Translations under genes and position numbers: made by a program
Notes under the pieces: model-generated
What the model was told of the DNA's origin: nothing
Seen by the model: the letters and a program-made list of their open reading frames with translations, nothing else
Databases searched by the model: none
Origin: GWC2-40-17 sp035400705
GTDB taxonomy: Bacteria > Patescibacteriota > Patescibacteriia > Magasanikbacterales > UBA10003
Assembly (NCBI GenBank): GCA_035400705.1
Contig: DAOMZV010000019.1
Location: 1 to 15,196 of the forward strand
DNA: 15,196 nucleotides
Direction: 5' to 3'
Part shown: positions 1 to 8,785 of the stretch, in pieces
How positions within the stretch are numbered: position 1 is the first letter of the stretch
Layout: the number at the start of each line of letters is the position of its first letter

Positions 1-29
1 GTGGGCAAAAAGAATTAGGAAGAAGAACA

Positions 30-341
30 ATGATTTTAACTGAATATGAAAAAGAGCAACAGGCTGCTAGAGCGCAAAGACAAAAAAATAGAGCTGACAA
101 ACAAAGGAGTCGGGAGAAGAAAGATTTGGACGACAAAAAATCCATGGTGGAAGAAGTTTTGGCTTCCGTTGGTTATGATGGCGGTTGGAAACTAAAAGCT
201 GATCGACGTTCTTCGGATGGTTATTATATTATGTTTAAAGAAACTAAGGGCCAAATAGAAGAGGGTAGGGTATTTGCTCAACCAAGTTTTGATGATTTGT
301 TGGAAACTATAAGAATGGAATTGCCTAAAATGTTAAAATAA
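30..341 (+). CDS. hypothetical charged 103-residue protein upstream of pheS
   Basis: I do not recognise this family. The protein has no membrane segment or signal peptide, so it is probably cytoplasmic. Residues 1-40 are very rich in Lys, Arg, Glu and Gln and should form one long basic helix. Residues 45-103 look like a small folded domain, with GYDGGWKLK near 48-56, a Tyr-Tyr strand near 65-66 and a final amphipathic helix. An AGGAAGAAG stretch at 18-26 sits just before the ATG and is one of the few purine-rich ribosome-site-like sequences in the window. The stop is 6 bases from pheS, so it is probably co-transcribed with pheST. A TAG at 16-18, in frame with the first base of the window, could end an upstream gene. 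The basic helix would suit RNA or ribosome binding, but that is a guess. Confidence 0.75.
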   Translation: MILTEYEKEQQAARAQRQKNRADKQRSREKKDLDDKKSMVEEVLASVGYDGGWKLKADRRSSDGYYIMFKETKGQIEEGRVFAQPSFDDLLETIRMELPKMLK

Positions 342-347
342 TTTTAT

Positions 348-1379
348 ATGCAAGAAAAATTGCAAAATTTAAAACAGGACGCCCTCAATCTTTTAAATGA
401 TGTAGCTAATTTAGTTCAATTGGAAGAATGGGAAAATAAATTTTTGGGCAGAAAAAGTGGCGAGTTGACTAATTTGATGAAAGGTTTAAAAGATTTGTCA
501 GTAGAAGTTAAGAAGATAGTTGGTCAAGTAGCTAATGAAGTTAAGCAAACTTTAGAAACAGCGGTTATTAAAAAACGCCAGCAGTTGGTAGTGGCAGATT
601 TTCAAAAAAGCATCAACCAAGAAAAGGTGGATATTTCCGAACCATCTTTATTAGCTAATAATTTGGGTCATTTTCATCCTAATACTTTGGTACAAAAAAA
701 TTTAGAGGAACTTTTTTCTTCTATGGGTTTTTTGATTTTAGATGGACCAGAATTGGAAAGTGAATATTTTAATTTTGAATCTTTAAATATTCCCGAATCT
801 CATCCAGCCCGTGATATGCATGATACTTTTTATATTAAAGATCATAAAAATTGGGTTTTAAGAACTCATACTTCACCAGTGCAGGTTAGGGCTTTACAAA
901 AATATGGAGCGCCGTTAAGAGCTGTGGTGCCCGGACGTTGTTTTAGAAACGAATCTACCGACGCAGCTCACGAACACACCTTTTACCAGTTAGAAGGTTT
1001 AGTGGTGGATAAAGATATTTCCATCAGTAACTTAATTGGGGTTATGAAAGAATTATTACGTGGTGTTTTTGGTCGCGAAGTAGAAGTGCGGTTGCGTCCC
1101 GGATTTTTTCCGTTTGTGGAGCCGGGTTTTGAATTGGATATGAAGTGTCTGGTTTGTGGAGGAAAGGGTTGCGGTGCTTGTAAACATAGTGGTTGGATTG
1201 AGACTTTGCCTTGCGGTTTAATCCACCCCAAGGTGTTAGAATTTGGCGGTTTAAATCCTAAAGAATGGAGTGGTTTCGCGTTTGGTTTGGGTTTAACTAG
1301 ATTAGTAATGCAAAAATATGCCATCGAAGATATTAGAAATTTATTGGGTGGTGATTTGCGTTTTTTAAAACAATTTTAA
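348..1379 (+). CDS. pheS: phenylalanyl-tRNA synthetase alpha subunit
   Basis: Catalytic subunit of the cytoplasmic alpha2-beta2 enzyme that charges tRNA-Phe with phenylalanine. The 343-residue length is normal. Residues 1-85 are the N-terminal helical arm that contacts tRNA, with the usual LEEWENKFLGRKSGELT stretch near 25-41. The class II core follows: HPARDMHDTFYI at 152-163, TSPVQVRALQ at 175-184, motif 2 around GRCFRNESTDAAHEHTF at 196-212, and motif 3 around GFAFGLGLTRL at 309-319, where Ala311 is the residue of the phenylalanine pocket. Four cysteines (267, 270, 275, 278) form a CxxC-x4-CxxC knuckle before GWIE, also seen in Firmicutes PheS. The ATG fits the family N-terminus, has no Shine-Dalgarno sequence, and probably relies on coupling to the gene before it. 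Confidence 0.97.
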   Translation: MQEKLQNLKQDALNLLNDVANLVQLEEWENKFLGRKSGELTNLMKGLKDLSVEVKKIVGQVANEVKQTLETAVIKKRQQLVVADFQKSINQEKVDISEPSLLANNLGHFHPNTLVQKNLEELFSSMGFLILDGPELESEYFNFESLNIPESHPARDMHDTFYIKDHKNWVLRTHTSPVQVRALQKYGAPLRAVVPGRCFRNESTDAAHEHTFYQLEGLVVDKDISISNLIGVMKELLRGVFGREVEVRLRPGFFPFVEPGFELDMKCLVCGGKGCGACKHSGWIETLPCGLIHPKVLEFGGLNPKEWSGFAFGLGLTRLVMQKYAIEDIRNLLGGDLRFLKQF

Positions 1380-1380
1380 T

Positions 1381-3822
1381 ATGAAAGTAAGTTTAAGTTG
1401 GTTGAAAAAATACGTCAATCTCCCTACTAATGCTACTCCCGAAGAGATTGCTTTGAAATTAACTATGAGTACGGTAGAAGTTGAGGGATGGGAAAATTTA
1501 GATAAAAATTTAGATAAAATTGTGGTGGGAAAAATTTTAGAAGTTGCCAATCATCCTAATGCCGACAAATTAAAAGTCTGCCAAGTGGAAATTGGTGAAA
1601 AGAAAAGCCAGATTGTTTGCGGTGGCAGCAATCTTCGTAAAAATATGTTGGTGGTAGTGGCTCAATTGGGTGCTAAAGTGCGTTGGCATGGAGAAGGGGA
1701 AATGGTAGAAATTAAACCAGCTAATTTGCGGGGTGTGGACTCGGAGGGTATGATTTGTGCTGCTTCAGAAATTGGTTTGGAAAATTTGTTTCCTGCTAAA
1801 GAAGAAAAAGAAATTTTGGATTTAAGTGGTTTACCTAGATTAAAATCCGGCACTCCAATTGCCAAAGTTTTAGGTTTGGATGATACGGTGATTGAAATAG
1901 ATAATAAATCAATGACCAATCGCCCCGATTTATGGGGGCATTATGGTTTGGCTAGAGAATTGGCGGCAATTTATGGTAAACGGTTATTAAAATATAATCC
2001 TCCAGAAATAAAGCCTGGTAAAGAAAAAAAGATCTTAGTAGAAATTGAAGATTATAAATTATGTCCGCGTTACATGGCGGTGGAAATTAGTAATGTGACT
2101 GTGGGCCCTTCGCCCAGATGGTTGCAGGAGAAACTTTCTGCCGTTGGTTTACATTCCATTAATAATTTAGTTGATATTACAAATTATATAATGTTAGATT
2201 TGGGCCAACCCCTTCATGCCTTTGATGCTGATTTATTTAAAAGCGAAAAAATTATTGTTCGCCGGGCTAAGGATGGTGAGGAATTTACAACTTTGGATGA
2301 ACAAAAACATCATTTGGATTCTTCTGTGCTAGTAATTGCTGATGAAGAAAAGCCCGTGGCCTTGGCTGGAGTAATGGGAGGATTAGAGAGTGGAATTTCT
2401 TTAGCTACTAAAAAAATAATTATTGAGTCGGCTAATTTTGATGCAGTAACTACACGGCGGACTGCAGTTAAATTAGGTCTGCGTACTGATGCTTCAGCGC
2501 GTTTTGAAAAAAGTTTGGATCCTAATTTATGTGATTGGGCTTTAAAAAAGGCAGTCCAATTAGTTTTAGAGGTTTGTCCCGAGGCGATTGTTACTAGTCC
2601 AGTGACCGATGAATCTCATTTTCATTTACAACAAGGTCCTCTAGAAACCAGTTTTACTTTTTTAAATAAAAAAATTGGCATCGAGCTAGAAAAAAAACAA
2701 CTGACAGGAATTTTAGAGCGATTGGGTTTTGGAGTTAAACCTAAAAAAGATGCTCTCTCTGTAACTATTCCTACTTGGCGTGCCACTAAAGATATAACTA
2801 TTCCTGATGATTTAGTTGAGGAGGTGGCTAGAATTTATGGTTATGACAATATTCAAACTAGTTTGCCTAAATTTTCAATTCGGCCACCAGAAAAAAATAT
2901 TTTGCGTCAATTGGAAAATAAAGTTAAAGATTTATTAGTTTTGAATCAAGGCTATTTTGAAGTTTCTAATTATTCTTTTGTTAGCGCTGCTCAAATTGAA
3001 AAAATTGGAGATACAACAGATTTATATATTACTTTAGATAATCCTTTATCTAAAGAAAAACCTTTTTTAAGAAGAAATTTGATTTTAAATTTATTAGAAA
3101 ATTTAGTTAAAAATTTAGAATTTTCTTCGTCTTTAAAGATGGTAGAAATTGGTAAAACTTTTTTAATTGATAAATCTGGGGTGAGAGTGAGTGAAAAAGG
3201 GGATGAATTGTTGCCGCGACAAGACTCCATGTTGACAGCCGTGTTTGTAGAAAAAAAGAATCAAGAACCTTTTCGAGTAATTCGTTTGGTTGCTGAAACA
3301 ATCTTTCAAAATCTTAATTACTCTTGGACGGCGGTGACTTTACCTAAATTGTATCCTTGGCAGCACCCTTCACGAAGTGCTGGTTTACAAGTACAAAATG
3401 AAATTGTCGGTCAAATTTATGAAATCAATCCTCTAGTTGTTAATAATTTTGGGTTGACGGAAAAAATTGGTGTTGTGGAAATTAATCTATCCAAGTTAAG
3501 CGAATTTATTCCTCAACCAATTGCCTATCAACCAATACCAGTATTTCCAGAAATTGTTCGAGATCTCGCTATGGTCTTGCCTAAAGAAATCACTCATGAA
3601 GAAATTAAAAAGACAATTTTAGAAGTGGATTCTTTAATTAAAGAAGTTGAATTGTTCGATGTTTTTGAGGGAGAAAATATTAAAGAAGGCAATAAAAGTT
3701 TGGCTTATCATTTGTTACTGGCTCATAAAGATAAAACTTTAACTACAGTTGAAGCGGATGCCGTACAAAATAAATTAATTAAGGTTTTACAGGACAAATT
3801 TGGAGCGGAAATTAGGCAATAA
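1381..3822 (+). CDS. pheT: phenylalanyl-tRNA synthetase beta subunit
   Basis: Partner of PheS; it binds tRNA-Phe and edits mischarged tyrosine. At 813 residues it is full length. Domains in order: B1 N-terminal part; OB-fold tRNA-binding (EMAP II-like) domain, about 42-155, with VANHPNADKLKVC at 55-67; B3/B4 editing domain, about 215-390, with GLHSINNLVDITNYI at 256-270 and GQPLHAFD at 275-282; B5, about 425-492, ending DDLVEEVARIYGYDNI; the catalytic-like core to about 710, with WQHPSRSA at 660-667; and a C-terminal ferredoxin-fold anticodon-binding domain, about 719-813, starting PVFPEIVRDLAMVLP. The start lies one base after the pheS stop, so translation is almost certainly coupled. There is no Shine-Dalgarno sequence and no clear terminator after the stop. 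Confidence 0.97.
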   Translation: MKVSLSWLKKYVNLPTNATPEEIALKLTMSTVEVEGWENLDKNLDKIVVGKILEVANHPNADKLKVCQVEIGEKKSQIVCGGSNLRKNMLVVVAQLGAKVRWHGEGEMVEIKPANLRGVDSEGMICAASEIGLENLFPAKEEKEILDLSGLPRLKSGTPIAKVLGLDDTVIEIDNKSMTNRPDLWGHYGLARELAAIYGKRLLKYNPPEIKPGKEKKILVEIEDYKLCPRYMAVEISNVTVGPSPRWLQEKLSAVGLHSINNLVDITNYIMLDLGQPLHAFDADLFKSEKIIVRRAKDGEEFTTLDEQKHHLDSSVLVIADEEKPVALAGVMGGLESGISLATKKIIIESANFDAVTTRRTAVKLGLRTDASARFEKSLDPNLCDWALKKAVQLVLEVCPEAIVTSPVTDESHFHLQQGPLETSFTFLNKKIGIELEKKQLTGILERLGFGVKPKKDALSVTIPTWRATKDITIPDDLVEEVARIYGYDNIQTSLPKFSIRPPEKNILRQLENKVKDLLVLNQGYFEVSNYSFVSAAQIEKIGDTTDLYITLDNPLSKEKPFLRRNLILNLLENLVKNLEFSSSLKMVEIGKTFLIDKSGVRVSEKGDELLPRQDSMLTAVFVEKKNQEPFRVIRLVAETIFQNLNYSWTAVTLPKLYPWQHPSRSAGLQVQNEIVGQIYEINPLVVNNFGLTEKIGVVEINLSKLSEFIPQPIAYQPIPVFPEIVRDLAMVLPKEITHEEIKKTILEVDSLIKEVELFDVFEGENIKEGNKSLAYHLLLAHKDKTLTTVEADAVQNKLIKVLQDKFGAEIRQ

Positions 3823-3823
3823 T

Positions 3824-3852
3824 TTGAGGGCCTTACGGAAATGTGTTATTAT
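3824..3852 (+). promoter_or_regulatory. sigma70-type promoter of the 107-residue membrane protein gene
   Basis: A -35 box TTGAGG (3824-3829) is separated by 17 bases from a -10 box TATTAT (3847-3852). TG-T directly before it makes an extended -10. The -35 starts two bases after the pheT stop. Predicted start of transcription is about 3859, giving a leader of about 30 bases. Found by eye. Confidence 0.55.
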
Positions 3853-3889
3853 ATAGTTAATAATTAATAAATAACTAGTTTTCAAATTT

Positions 3890-4213
3890 ATGCTTGAAAA
3901 CAGCAAAGATCTTTTATATATTGTTTTATCATTTTGTATTTTGTGGCTTACCGTTTTCTTATGTTGGTTTATTTACTACTTGGTTTCTATTTTGCGAGGA
4001 GCCAACAACATGGTTGAGGAAATGCGGGAAAGATTTCGAGGTATTGAAGAAGCTATTAGGACCATGAGAGATAAAATGGAACATGCTACTAATAGTTTTT
4101 CCTTTGTTTCCGAAGGGATTGTTAAATTAATTCAATATTTTGTTAGTAAAAAAAGTAAGGTTGAAGAAGAAATTACCGAAGAAGTGGAAGTAAAAAGACG
4201 CCGGAAGAAATAA
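3890..4213 (+). CDS. small membrane-anchored helical protein, 107 residues
   Basis: I cannot name a function. A strongly hydrophobic segment at residues 8-34 (LLYIVLSFCILWLTVFLCWFIYY at its core) should be one membrane helix. It is followed by an amphipathic, probably coiled-coil stretch at 38-85 and a charged tail of alternating acidic and basic runs ending KRRRKK. The layout recalls DUF948-type and related small single-helix proteins common in Patescibacteria, but I see no diagnostic motif. The region after the helix is probably cytoplasmic given its positive charge. It has its own promoter in front and a hairpin terminator 12 bases behind, so it appears monocistronic between pheT and dnaE. 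There is no Shine-Dalgarno sequence; the start is the first ATG of the frame and places the helix correctly near the N-terminus. Confidence 0.8.
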   Translation: MLENSKDLLYIVLSFCILWLTVFLCWFIYYLVSILRGANNMVEEMRERFRGIEEAIRTMRDKMEHATNSFSFVSEGIVKLIQYFVSKKSKVEEEITEEVEVKRRRKK

Positions 4214-4224
4214 TTTTTTAAATG

Positions 4225-4255
4225 AAAATAGCTCTAAAAAATAGGGCTATTTTTT
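4225..4255 (+). terminator. rho-independent terminator after the 107-residue gene
   Basis: An 11-bp stem pairs AAAATAGCTCT (4225-4235) with AGGGCTATTTT (4243-4253), with one G-U pair. The loop has 7 bases and the T run ends at 4255. Confidence 0.8.
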
Positions 4256-4258
4256 GAT

Positions 4259-4287
4259 TTGCGTCTTGATTAAAATTAGGGTAAGAT
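4259..4287 (+). promoter_or_regulatory. possible dnaE promoter
   Basis: TTGCGT (4259-4264), a 17-base spacer, and TAAGAT (4282-4287), about 20 bases before the dnaE ATG. The boxes match consensus only at 3 and 4 of 6 positions. The case rests mainly on spacing and on position between a terminator and an isolated gene. Confidence 0.35.
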
Positions 4288-4306
4288 AAAGCCATCATTT
4301 ATCTCT

Positions 4307-7300
4307 ATGAATTTTGTTCACCTCCATATCCATTCGCACTATTCTTTGCTGGAAGGCTTGCCAAAAATTGAAGATTTGGTCTATGAAGCCAAGAAAAAAG
4401 GCATGACTGCTTTGGCCTTAACTGACTATGGTTCCATGTATGGCATCATTGAGTTTTTTAAGGAAGCAAAAAAACGCGGCCTTAAACCAATTCTAGGCAT
4501 GGAAGCTTATCTGGCTTTGGGCTCACGTTTTGATAAACGACCTCATTTAGACGAAGAAAATCATCATTTGGTTTTATTGGCGGAAAATGAAATTGGTTAT
4601 AAAAATTTAATGAAACTTTCCACTATTGGACATTTAGAAGGTAAATTTGGCGTAGCGAGAATTGATAAAGAGGTTTTAAAACAATACCATCAAGGTTTAA
4701 TTGCTTTGTCAGGTTGTCGGGAAGGTGAAGTGCCTAAAATTATTTGGAAAACTCGAGATTTGGTCAAGGCACGAGAAGCAGCTGAGGAATATAGCCAGAT
4801 TTTTGGTCCCAATAATTTTTTTCTAGAATTGCAAGACCATCCTGATTTGGAAGGTCAAGTAGAAATTAATAATGGTTTGATTGAAATTGCCACTCAAACT
4901 GGTTTGCCTTTAGTTGTGACTCGCGATGTTCATTATTTACATCCCGAAGATAGGGAGGCACAAGATATTTTAGTTTGTATTCGTGATGGCTATAAAGCCA
5001 GTGAAACCAATCGTCCTAATTTTTTACAAGTTGACCGTTCTTTTGCTGAGGCCCAAGATGTTGCTAGCCGATTTCGTCATGTACCGGAAGCTTTAGAAAA
5101 TACCGTAAAAATTGCCGATCGTTGCACGGTTGATTTGGTTTTGGGTAAGTGGCATTTTCCCGCTCTGACCTTACCTCAAGATAAAACAGCCGTGGACGTA
5201 CTACGAGAAGAAGCTAATGCTGGGATGCAGCGATTGATTAAAGAAATTACTCCTGCCACTCAAGAACGTCTAGAATACGAATTGAGCATTATTGAAAAAA
5301 AAGGTTATGCACCATATTTTTTAGCCGTGGCTGATTATGTTAAATGGAGCCGCTCTCACGGAATTATTACAACGACTCGTGGTTCGGGCGCGGGTTCTTT
5401 AGTTTCTTATTGTATTGGTATAACTACAGTCAATCCCTTATATTTTAAGTTGCCTTTTGAACGTTTTTTAAATCCTTTCCGCCCTTCGCCGCCTGATATT
5501 GATATGGATTTTGCTGATAATCGCCGAGATGAAGTTATAGCTTATGTCACAGAACATTATGGGGCTGATCATGTGGCTCAAATTACTACCTTTGGTACTA
5601 TGGCCGCTCGCGGTAGTGTTAGAGATGTGGGTCGGGCCCTAGGCATGTCTTACAATTTTTGTGATCAGATTGCCAAGATGATTCCTATGGGCACACAAGG
5701 TTTCCCCATGACTTTAAAAAAAGCTTTAGAAATAACCCCAGAACTTTATGCTTTATATAATGAAGATCCAGAAGTCAAAAGGTTATTAGATCTAGCACAA
5801 AAAATAGAAGGTTGTGCGAGGCATACTTCTCAACATGCGGCGGGTGTGGTGATTTCCCCTCGTCCCTTAACCGATTTTACCCCCCTGCAGCGGGAAAGTG
5901 ATGGTGATAGAATCACAACTCAATATGAAATGCACGCTGTAGAAGACGCGGGTGTTTTAAAGATGGATTTTTTGGGAGTGCGCAATTTGTCAATTTTGGG
6001 GGATGCTATTAAAATCGTAGAAAAAACCCGTGGTGTTAAGGTTGATTTAGATAATATACCTTGGGATGACCCGGCGGCTTTTGCTATGTTAGCGCGTGGT
6101 GAAACAGGCGGTTTATTTCAGTTGGGTGGTTCGGGTATGACTAGATATTTGGAAGAACTAAAACCGACTTCTATTTTTGATATTATGGCGATGGTGGCCT
6201 TATTTCGTCCTGGTCCAATGGAATCTATTCCGGAATTTATTCGCCGTAAACACAATCCTAAACTGATTAAATATTTGGATCCCCGCATGAAAGATTATCT
6301 GGATATGTCTTATGGTGTTATCACTTATCAAGATGATGTTTTGTTAACGGCGATTAACATTGCTGGGTATAACTGGGAAGAGGCTGATAAGTTGCGCAAG
6401 GCTATGGGTAAAAAAATTCCCGAAGAAATGGCCGCTCAAAAAGAGAAATTTTTACATGGTTGTATTAACAATGGTTTGACCCAGTCTTTGGCCAATGAAT
6501 TATGGGGTTTGATTGAACCTTTTGCTGCCTATGGTTTTAATAAAGCTCACGCGGCTTCTTATGCGGTTATTGCTTATAACACCTCTTACATGAAAGCCAA
6601 CTTTCCTGAAGAATATATGGCCGCAGTTTTATCAGCTGAAATGGGTGATTTGGATGAGGTGGCGGATTTGGTTCAAGAATGTAAAGATATGGGCATAGAA
6701 ATTCTCGCTCCAGATGTTAATGAAAGTTTTGAAAAATTTGCGGTCGTTCCAAGAAAAAATGAACAATCTAAACCTACAATTCGTTTTGGTTTGGAAGCTA
6801 TTAAAAACGTGGGTGCGCATATTGCCGAAGAAATTATTAAGGAAAGAAAAAAGTCTGGGGTTTTTAGTAGTTTGGAAGATTTTTTAGGTCGAGTGCAAGA
6901 TAAAGATCTAAATAAAAAATCCTTGGAAAGTTTAATCAAATCGGGAGCTTTAGATCGTTTTGGCGAGAGAGGTTTATTATTAAATAATATTGAGTTATTA
7001 ACTGCTTTTAATAAAGATGCTCAAAAAGAGAAAACTAATAATCAGGCTAAACTTTTTGATTTAGGCAGTTTTGGCGCGACTAAATTAAATTTAAAGCCCT
7101 CGGCGCCAATTTCTCGTGCCGAAAGATTAGGTTGGGAAAAAGAGTTGATCGGTTTGTATATTTCCGATCATCCGTTTGGCGAATTTTTAAAGTTGTTGGG
7201 CCACAGTTTTACTCGTTTGGTTAATATTTTTAAAATCACTTCTCCAACTAATTGGGTGGCAGCTTGTGGTATGGTGGGGAGTGCTAAAAGTATTATTACC

Positions 7301-7765
7301 AAAAAAGGCAGTCAAATGTTGTTTGTTAATTTGGAAGACGGCACGGGACAAGTAGAAGTGATTGTTTTCCCAAAAATTTATGAGCAACTTAAAAATCTTT
7401 TAGTAGAAGGAGCCAATGTTTGTATTTTAGGAAAATATTCCGATCGTGAAGGTGAGAAAAAAATTATTGCAGAAAAAGCAGAAATTTTAACTAAAGAGAA
7501 TATAGAAATAATTAAAAAACGTTTTGCGGATTACGCTAACCATCAAGAGAGTAGTGAGGCCGAAGAAGAGGAGTTAGTGATTAAAATTACCCAACCCTTA
7601 ACTGGGGAACAGATTACTAATTTAAAAAAGATTTTCTCCAATTTTCCTGGTGAGGTGCCAGTTGTGATGACAGCTCAAGGAAAAAAAGTAGCTACTAACT
7701 TTAAAGTTAAAAAGACTGAAGAACTACTTAAACAAGTTCAAACAATTTTAAAAAATCCTGTCTAA
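4307..7765 (+). CDS. dnaE: DNA polymerase III alpha subunit (DnaE type)
   Basis: Replicative polymerase that extends primers at the fork. At 1152 residues it is full length. The N-terminal PHP domain (1-270) starts FVHLHIHSHYSLLEG; H7, H9, E66, H86/H87, C137, D207 and H209 match metal positions of active PHP domains, but the usual TDH is TDY (Y41). The polymerase core has PDIDMDF at 396-402 (D399 and D401 catalytic) and the third aspartate D554 in LKMDFLGVRNL. The helix-hairpin-helix region lies near 825-885. QAKLF at 913-917 fits the internal sliding-clamp-binding motif. An OB fold covers about 983-1063, followed by a small C-terminal domain at 1088-1152. There is no DnaQ/PolC exonuclease insertion. 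The stop codon lies in the loop of the shared terminator with tsaD. No Shine-Dalgarno sequence is visible. Confidence 0.98.
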   Translation: MNFVHLHIHSHYSLLEGLPKIEDLVYEAKKKGMTALALTDYGSMYGIIEFFKEAKKRGLKPILGMEAYLALGSRFDKRPHLDEENHHLVLLAENEIGYKNLMKLSTIGHLEGKFGVARIDKEVLKQYHQGLIALSGCREGEVPKIIWKTRDLVKAREAAEEYSQIFGPNNFFLELQDHPDLEGQVEINNGLIEIATQTGLPLVVTRDVHYLHPEDREAQDILVCIRDGYKASETNRPNFLQVDRSFAEAQDVASRFRHVPEALENTVKIADRCTVDLVLGKWHFPALTLPQDKTAVDVLREEANAGMQRLIKEITPATQERLEYELSIIEKKGYAPYFLAVADYVKWSRSHGIITTTRGSGAGSLVSYCIGITTVNPLYFKLPFERFLNPFRPSPPDIDMDFADNRRDEVIAYVTEHYGADHVAQITTFGTMAARGSVRDVGRALGMSYNFCDQIAKMIPMGTQGFPMTLKKALEITPELYALYNEDPEVKRLLDLAQKIEGCARHTSQHAAGVVISPRPLTDFTPLQRESDGDRITTQYEMHAVEDAGVLKMDFLGVRNLSILGDAIKIVEKTRGVKVDLDNIPWDDPAAFAMLARGETGGLFQLGGSGMTRYLEELKPTSIFDIMAMVALFRPGPMESIPEFIRRKHNPKLIKYLDPRMKDYLDMSYGVITYQDDVLLTAINIAGYNWEEADKLRKAMGKKIPEEMAAQKEKFLHGCINNGLTQSLANELWGLIEPFAAYGFNKAHAASYAVIAYNTSYMKANFPEEYMAAVLSAEMGDLDEVADLVQECKDMGIEILAPDVNESFEKFAVVPRKNEQSKPTIRFGLEAIKNVGAHIAEEIIKERKKSGVFSSLEDFLGRVQDKDLNKKSLESLIKSGALDRFGERGLLLNNIELLTAFNKDAQKEKTNNQAKLFDLGSFGATKLNLKPSAPISRAERLGWEKELIGLYISDHPFGEFLKLLGHSFTRLVNIFKITSPTNWVAACGMVGSAKSIITKKGSQMLFVNLEDGTGQVEVIVFPKIYEQLKNLLVEGANVCILGKYSDREGEKKIIAEKAEILTKENIEIIKKRFADYANHQESSEAEEEELVIKITQPLTGEQITNLKKIFSNFPGEVPVVMTAQGKKVATNFKVKKTEELLKQVQTILKNPV

Positions 7766-7781
7766 GACAGGATTTTTTAAA
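7747..7781. terminator. two-way terminator shared by dnaE and tsaD
   Basis: A perfect 16-bp inverted repeat pairs 7747-7762 with 7766-7781, with only a 3-base loop. Each strand reads a GC core (CCTGTC/GACAGG) followed by six T. The loop is the dnaE stop codon TAA, and the tsaD stop (complement of 7777-7779) lies in the right arm. Confidence 0.9.
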
Positions 7782-8778
7782 CTAATTCCCATTGGGGATC
7801 CATTTTTAATTTTTGCCAATCAATTATTTTTTTGTTTTTTAAATTGTAATAGCCAGCTGCGGCAATCATCGCGGCATTGTCGCCGCAAAAGGCCGGTTGA
7901 ATATTTTGATAATTAACTCGCGGACAATGTTCGTTGATAGCTTGCTGGAGTTGCCGTTGTAGTTCTTGGTTAGCTGCCACACCACCTCCAGTTAAAATAG
8001 TTTTAATTCGGTGTTTTTTAATAGCCTTAAGGGTTTTACTAATTAGTACGTCAATAGCAGCTTGCTGAAAGGATGCACAAATATCTTGTGGTGAATTAAG
8101 ATTTTTTTGTTGTTGATAAAAAACCGCAGTTTTTAATCCGGAAAAACTAAAATCAAAATCAGCCGTATCAATCATGGGGCGGGGAAAAGAGATGGCTTGA
8201 TGATTGCCTTTAGTGGCCAACTTGGCTACTTCTGGTCCGCCGGGATAGGGAAGATTTAAAATTTTACCCACCTTATCAAAACATTCTCCCACAGCGTCAT
8301 CGCGAGTCTGTCCAATCAATTTATAACTCAAATGTTTTTTCATTAAAATTAATTCGGTATGTCCGCCAGAAACAACCAAACAAAGAGCAGGAAAAATTTT
8401 TGCTGTCGAAGAAATTTTTTGATTAATAAAGTTGGAATAAATATGGCCTTCGATATGATTAACTCTGACCAAGGGAATATTTAAAAGATAACTAAGGGTT
8501 TTGGCTGTTTCTATTCCAACCAAAAGAGCGGTGGCCAGTCCAGGACCAGCCGTTACCGCAATGGCTTGAGGTTTGTTTTTAATGACCTCTTTAATCAAAG
8601 GAATGATTTTTTCTACATGACGTCTAGCCGCGACTTCCGGAACCACTCCGCCGTATTGGCGATGAATGGGAATCTGAGAATAAACTAAATTTTTAACCAC
8701 TTTTAAAATACCACCCTTGTCTTCTACTAGGGCAACCGAAGTTTCGTCGCAAGATGTTTCAATGCCTAAAATTTTCAT
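7777..8778 (-). CDS. tsaD: tRNA N6-adenosine threonylcarbamoyltransferase
   Basis: Transfers the threonylcarbamoyl group from threonylcarbamoyl-AMP to A37 of ANN-decoding tRNAs, working with TsaB and TsaE in the cytoplasm; neither partner gene is in this window. The 333-residue length is normal. Family motifs: MKILGIETSCDETS at 1-14; the metal-binding HIEGH at 108-112; VVSGGHTEL at 135-143; DAVGECFDKVGKILNLPYPGGP at 161-182; SFSGLKT at 211-217; LTGGGVAANQEL at 262-273; and CGDNAAMIAAAG at 298-309, whose D300 is the third metal ligand. It converges on dnaE, whose stop is 11 bases from the last tsaD base. The start matches the family N-terminus exactly. A -10-like box only 8 bases before the ATG suggests a leaderless message. 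Confidence 0.97.
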   Translation of the reverse strand: MKILGIETSCDETSVALVEDKGGILKVVKNLVYSQIPIHRQYGGVVPEVAARRHVEKIIPLIKEVIKNKPQAIAVTAGPGLATALLVGIETAKTLSYLLNIPLVRVNHIEGHIYSNFINQKISSTAKIFPALCLVVSGGHTELILMKKHLSYKLIGQTRDDAVGECFDKVGKILNLPYPGGPEVAKLATKGNHQAISFPRPMIDTADFDFSFSGLKTAVFYQQQKNLNSPQDICASFQQAAIDVLISKTLKAIKKHRIKTILTGGGVAANQELQRQLQQAINEHCPRVNYQNIQPAFCGDNAAMIAAAGYYNLKNKKIIDWQKLKMDPQWELV

Positions 8779-8785
8779 ATAGGCT

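Noticed and set aside
983..1324. Antisense 113-codon open frame on the - strand
   Set aside because: It lies fully within pheS, whose motif 2 and motif 3 occupy the + strand here. The peptide is low in structure-like pattern and rich in Pro, Ser and Asn, as expected of a shadow.
3823..3889. Terminator after pheT
   Set aside because: The GGGCC-containing stretch near 3828-3835 gives no stable hairpin with a T run. I see only the promoter of the next gene.
6632..6939. Antisense open frames of 62 and 88 codons on the - strand
   Set aside because: Both lie inside dnaE, which is continuous and well matched to its family through this region.
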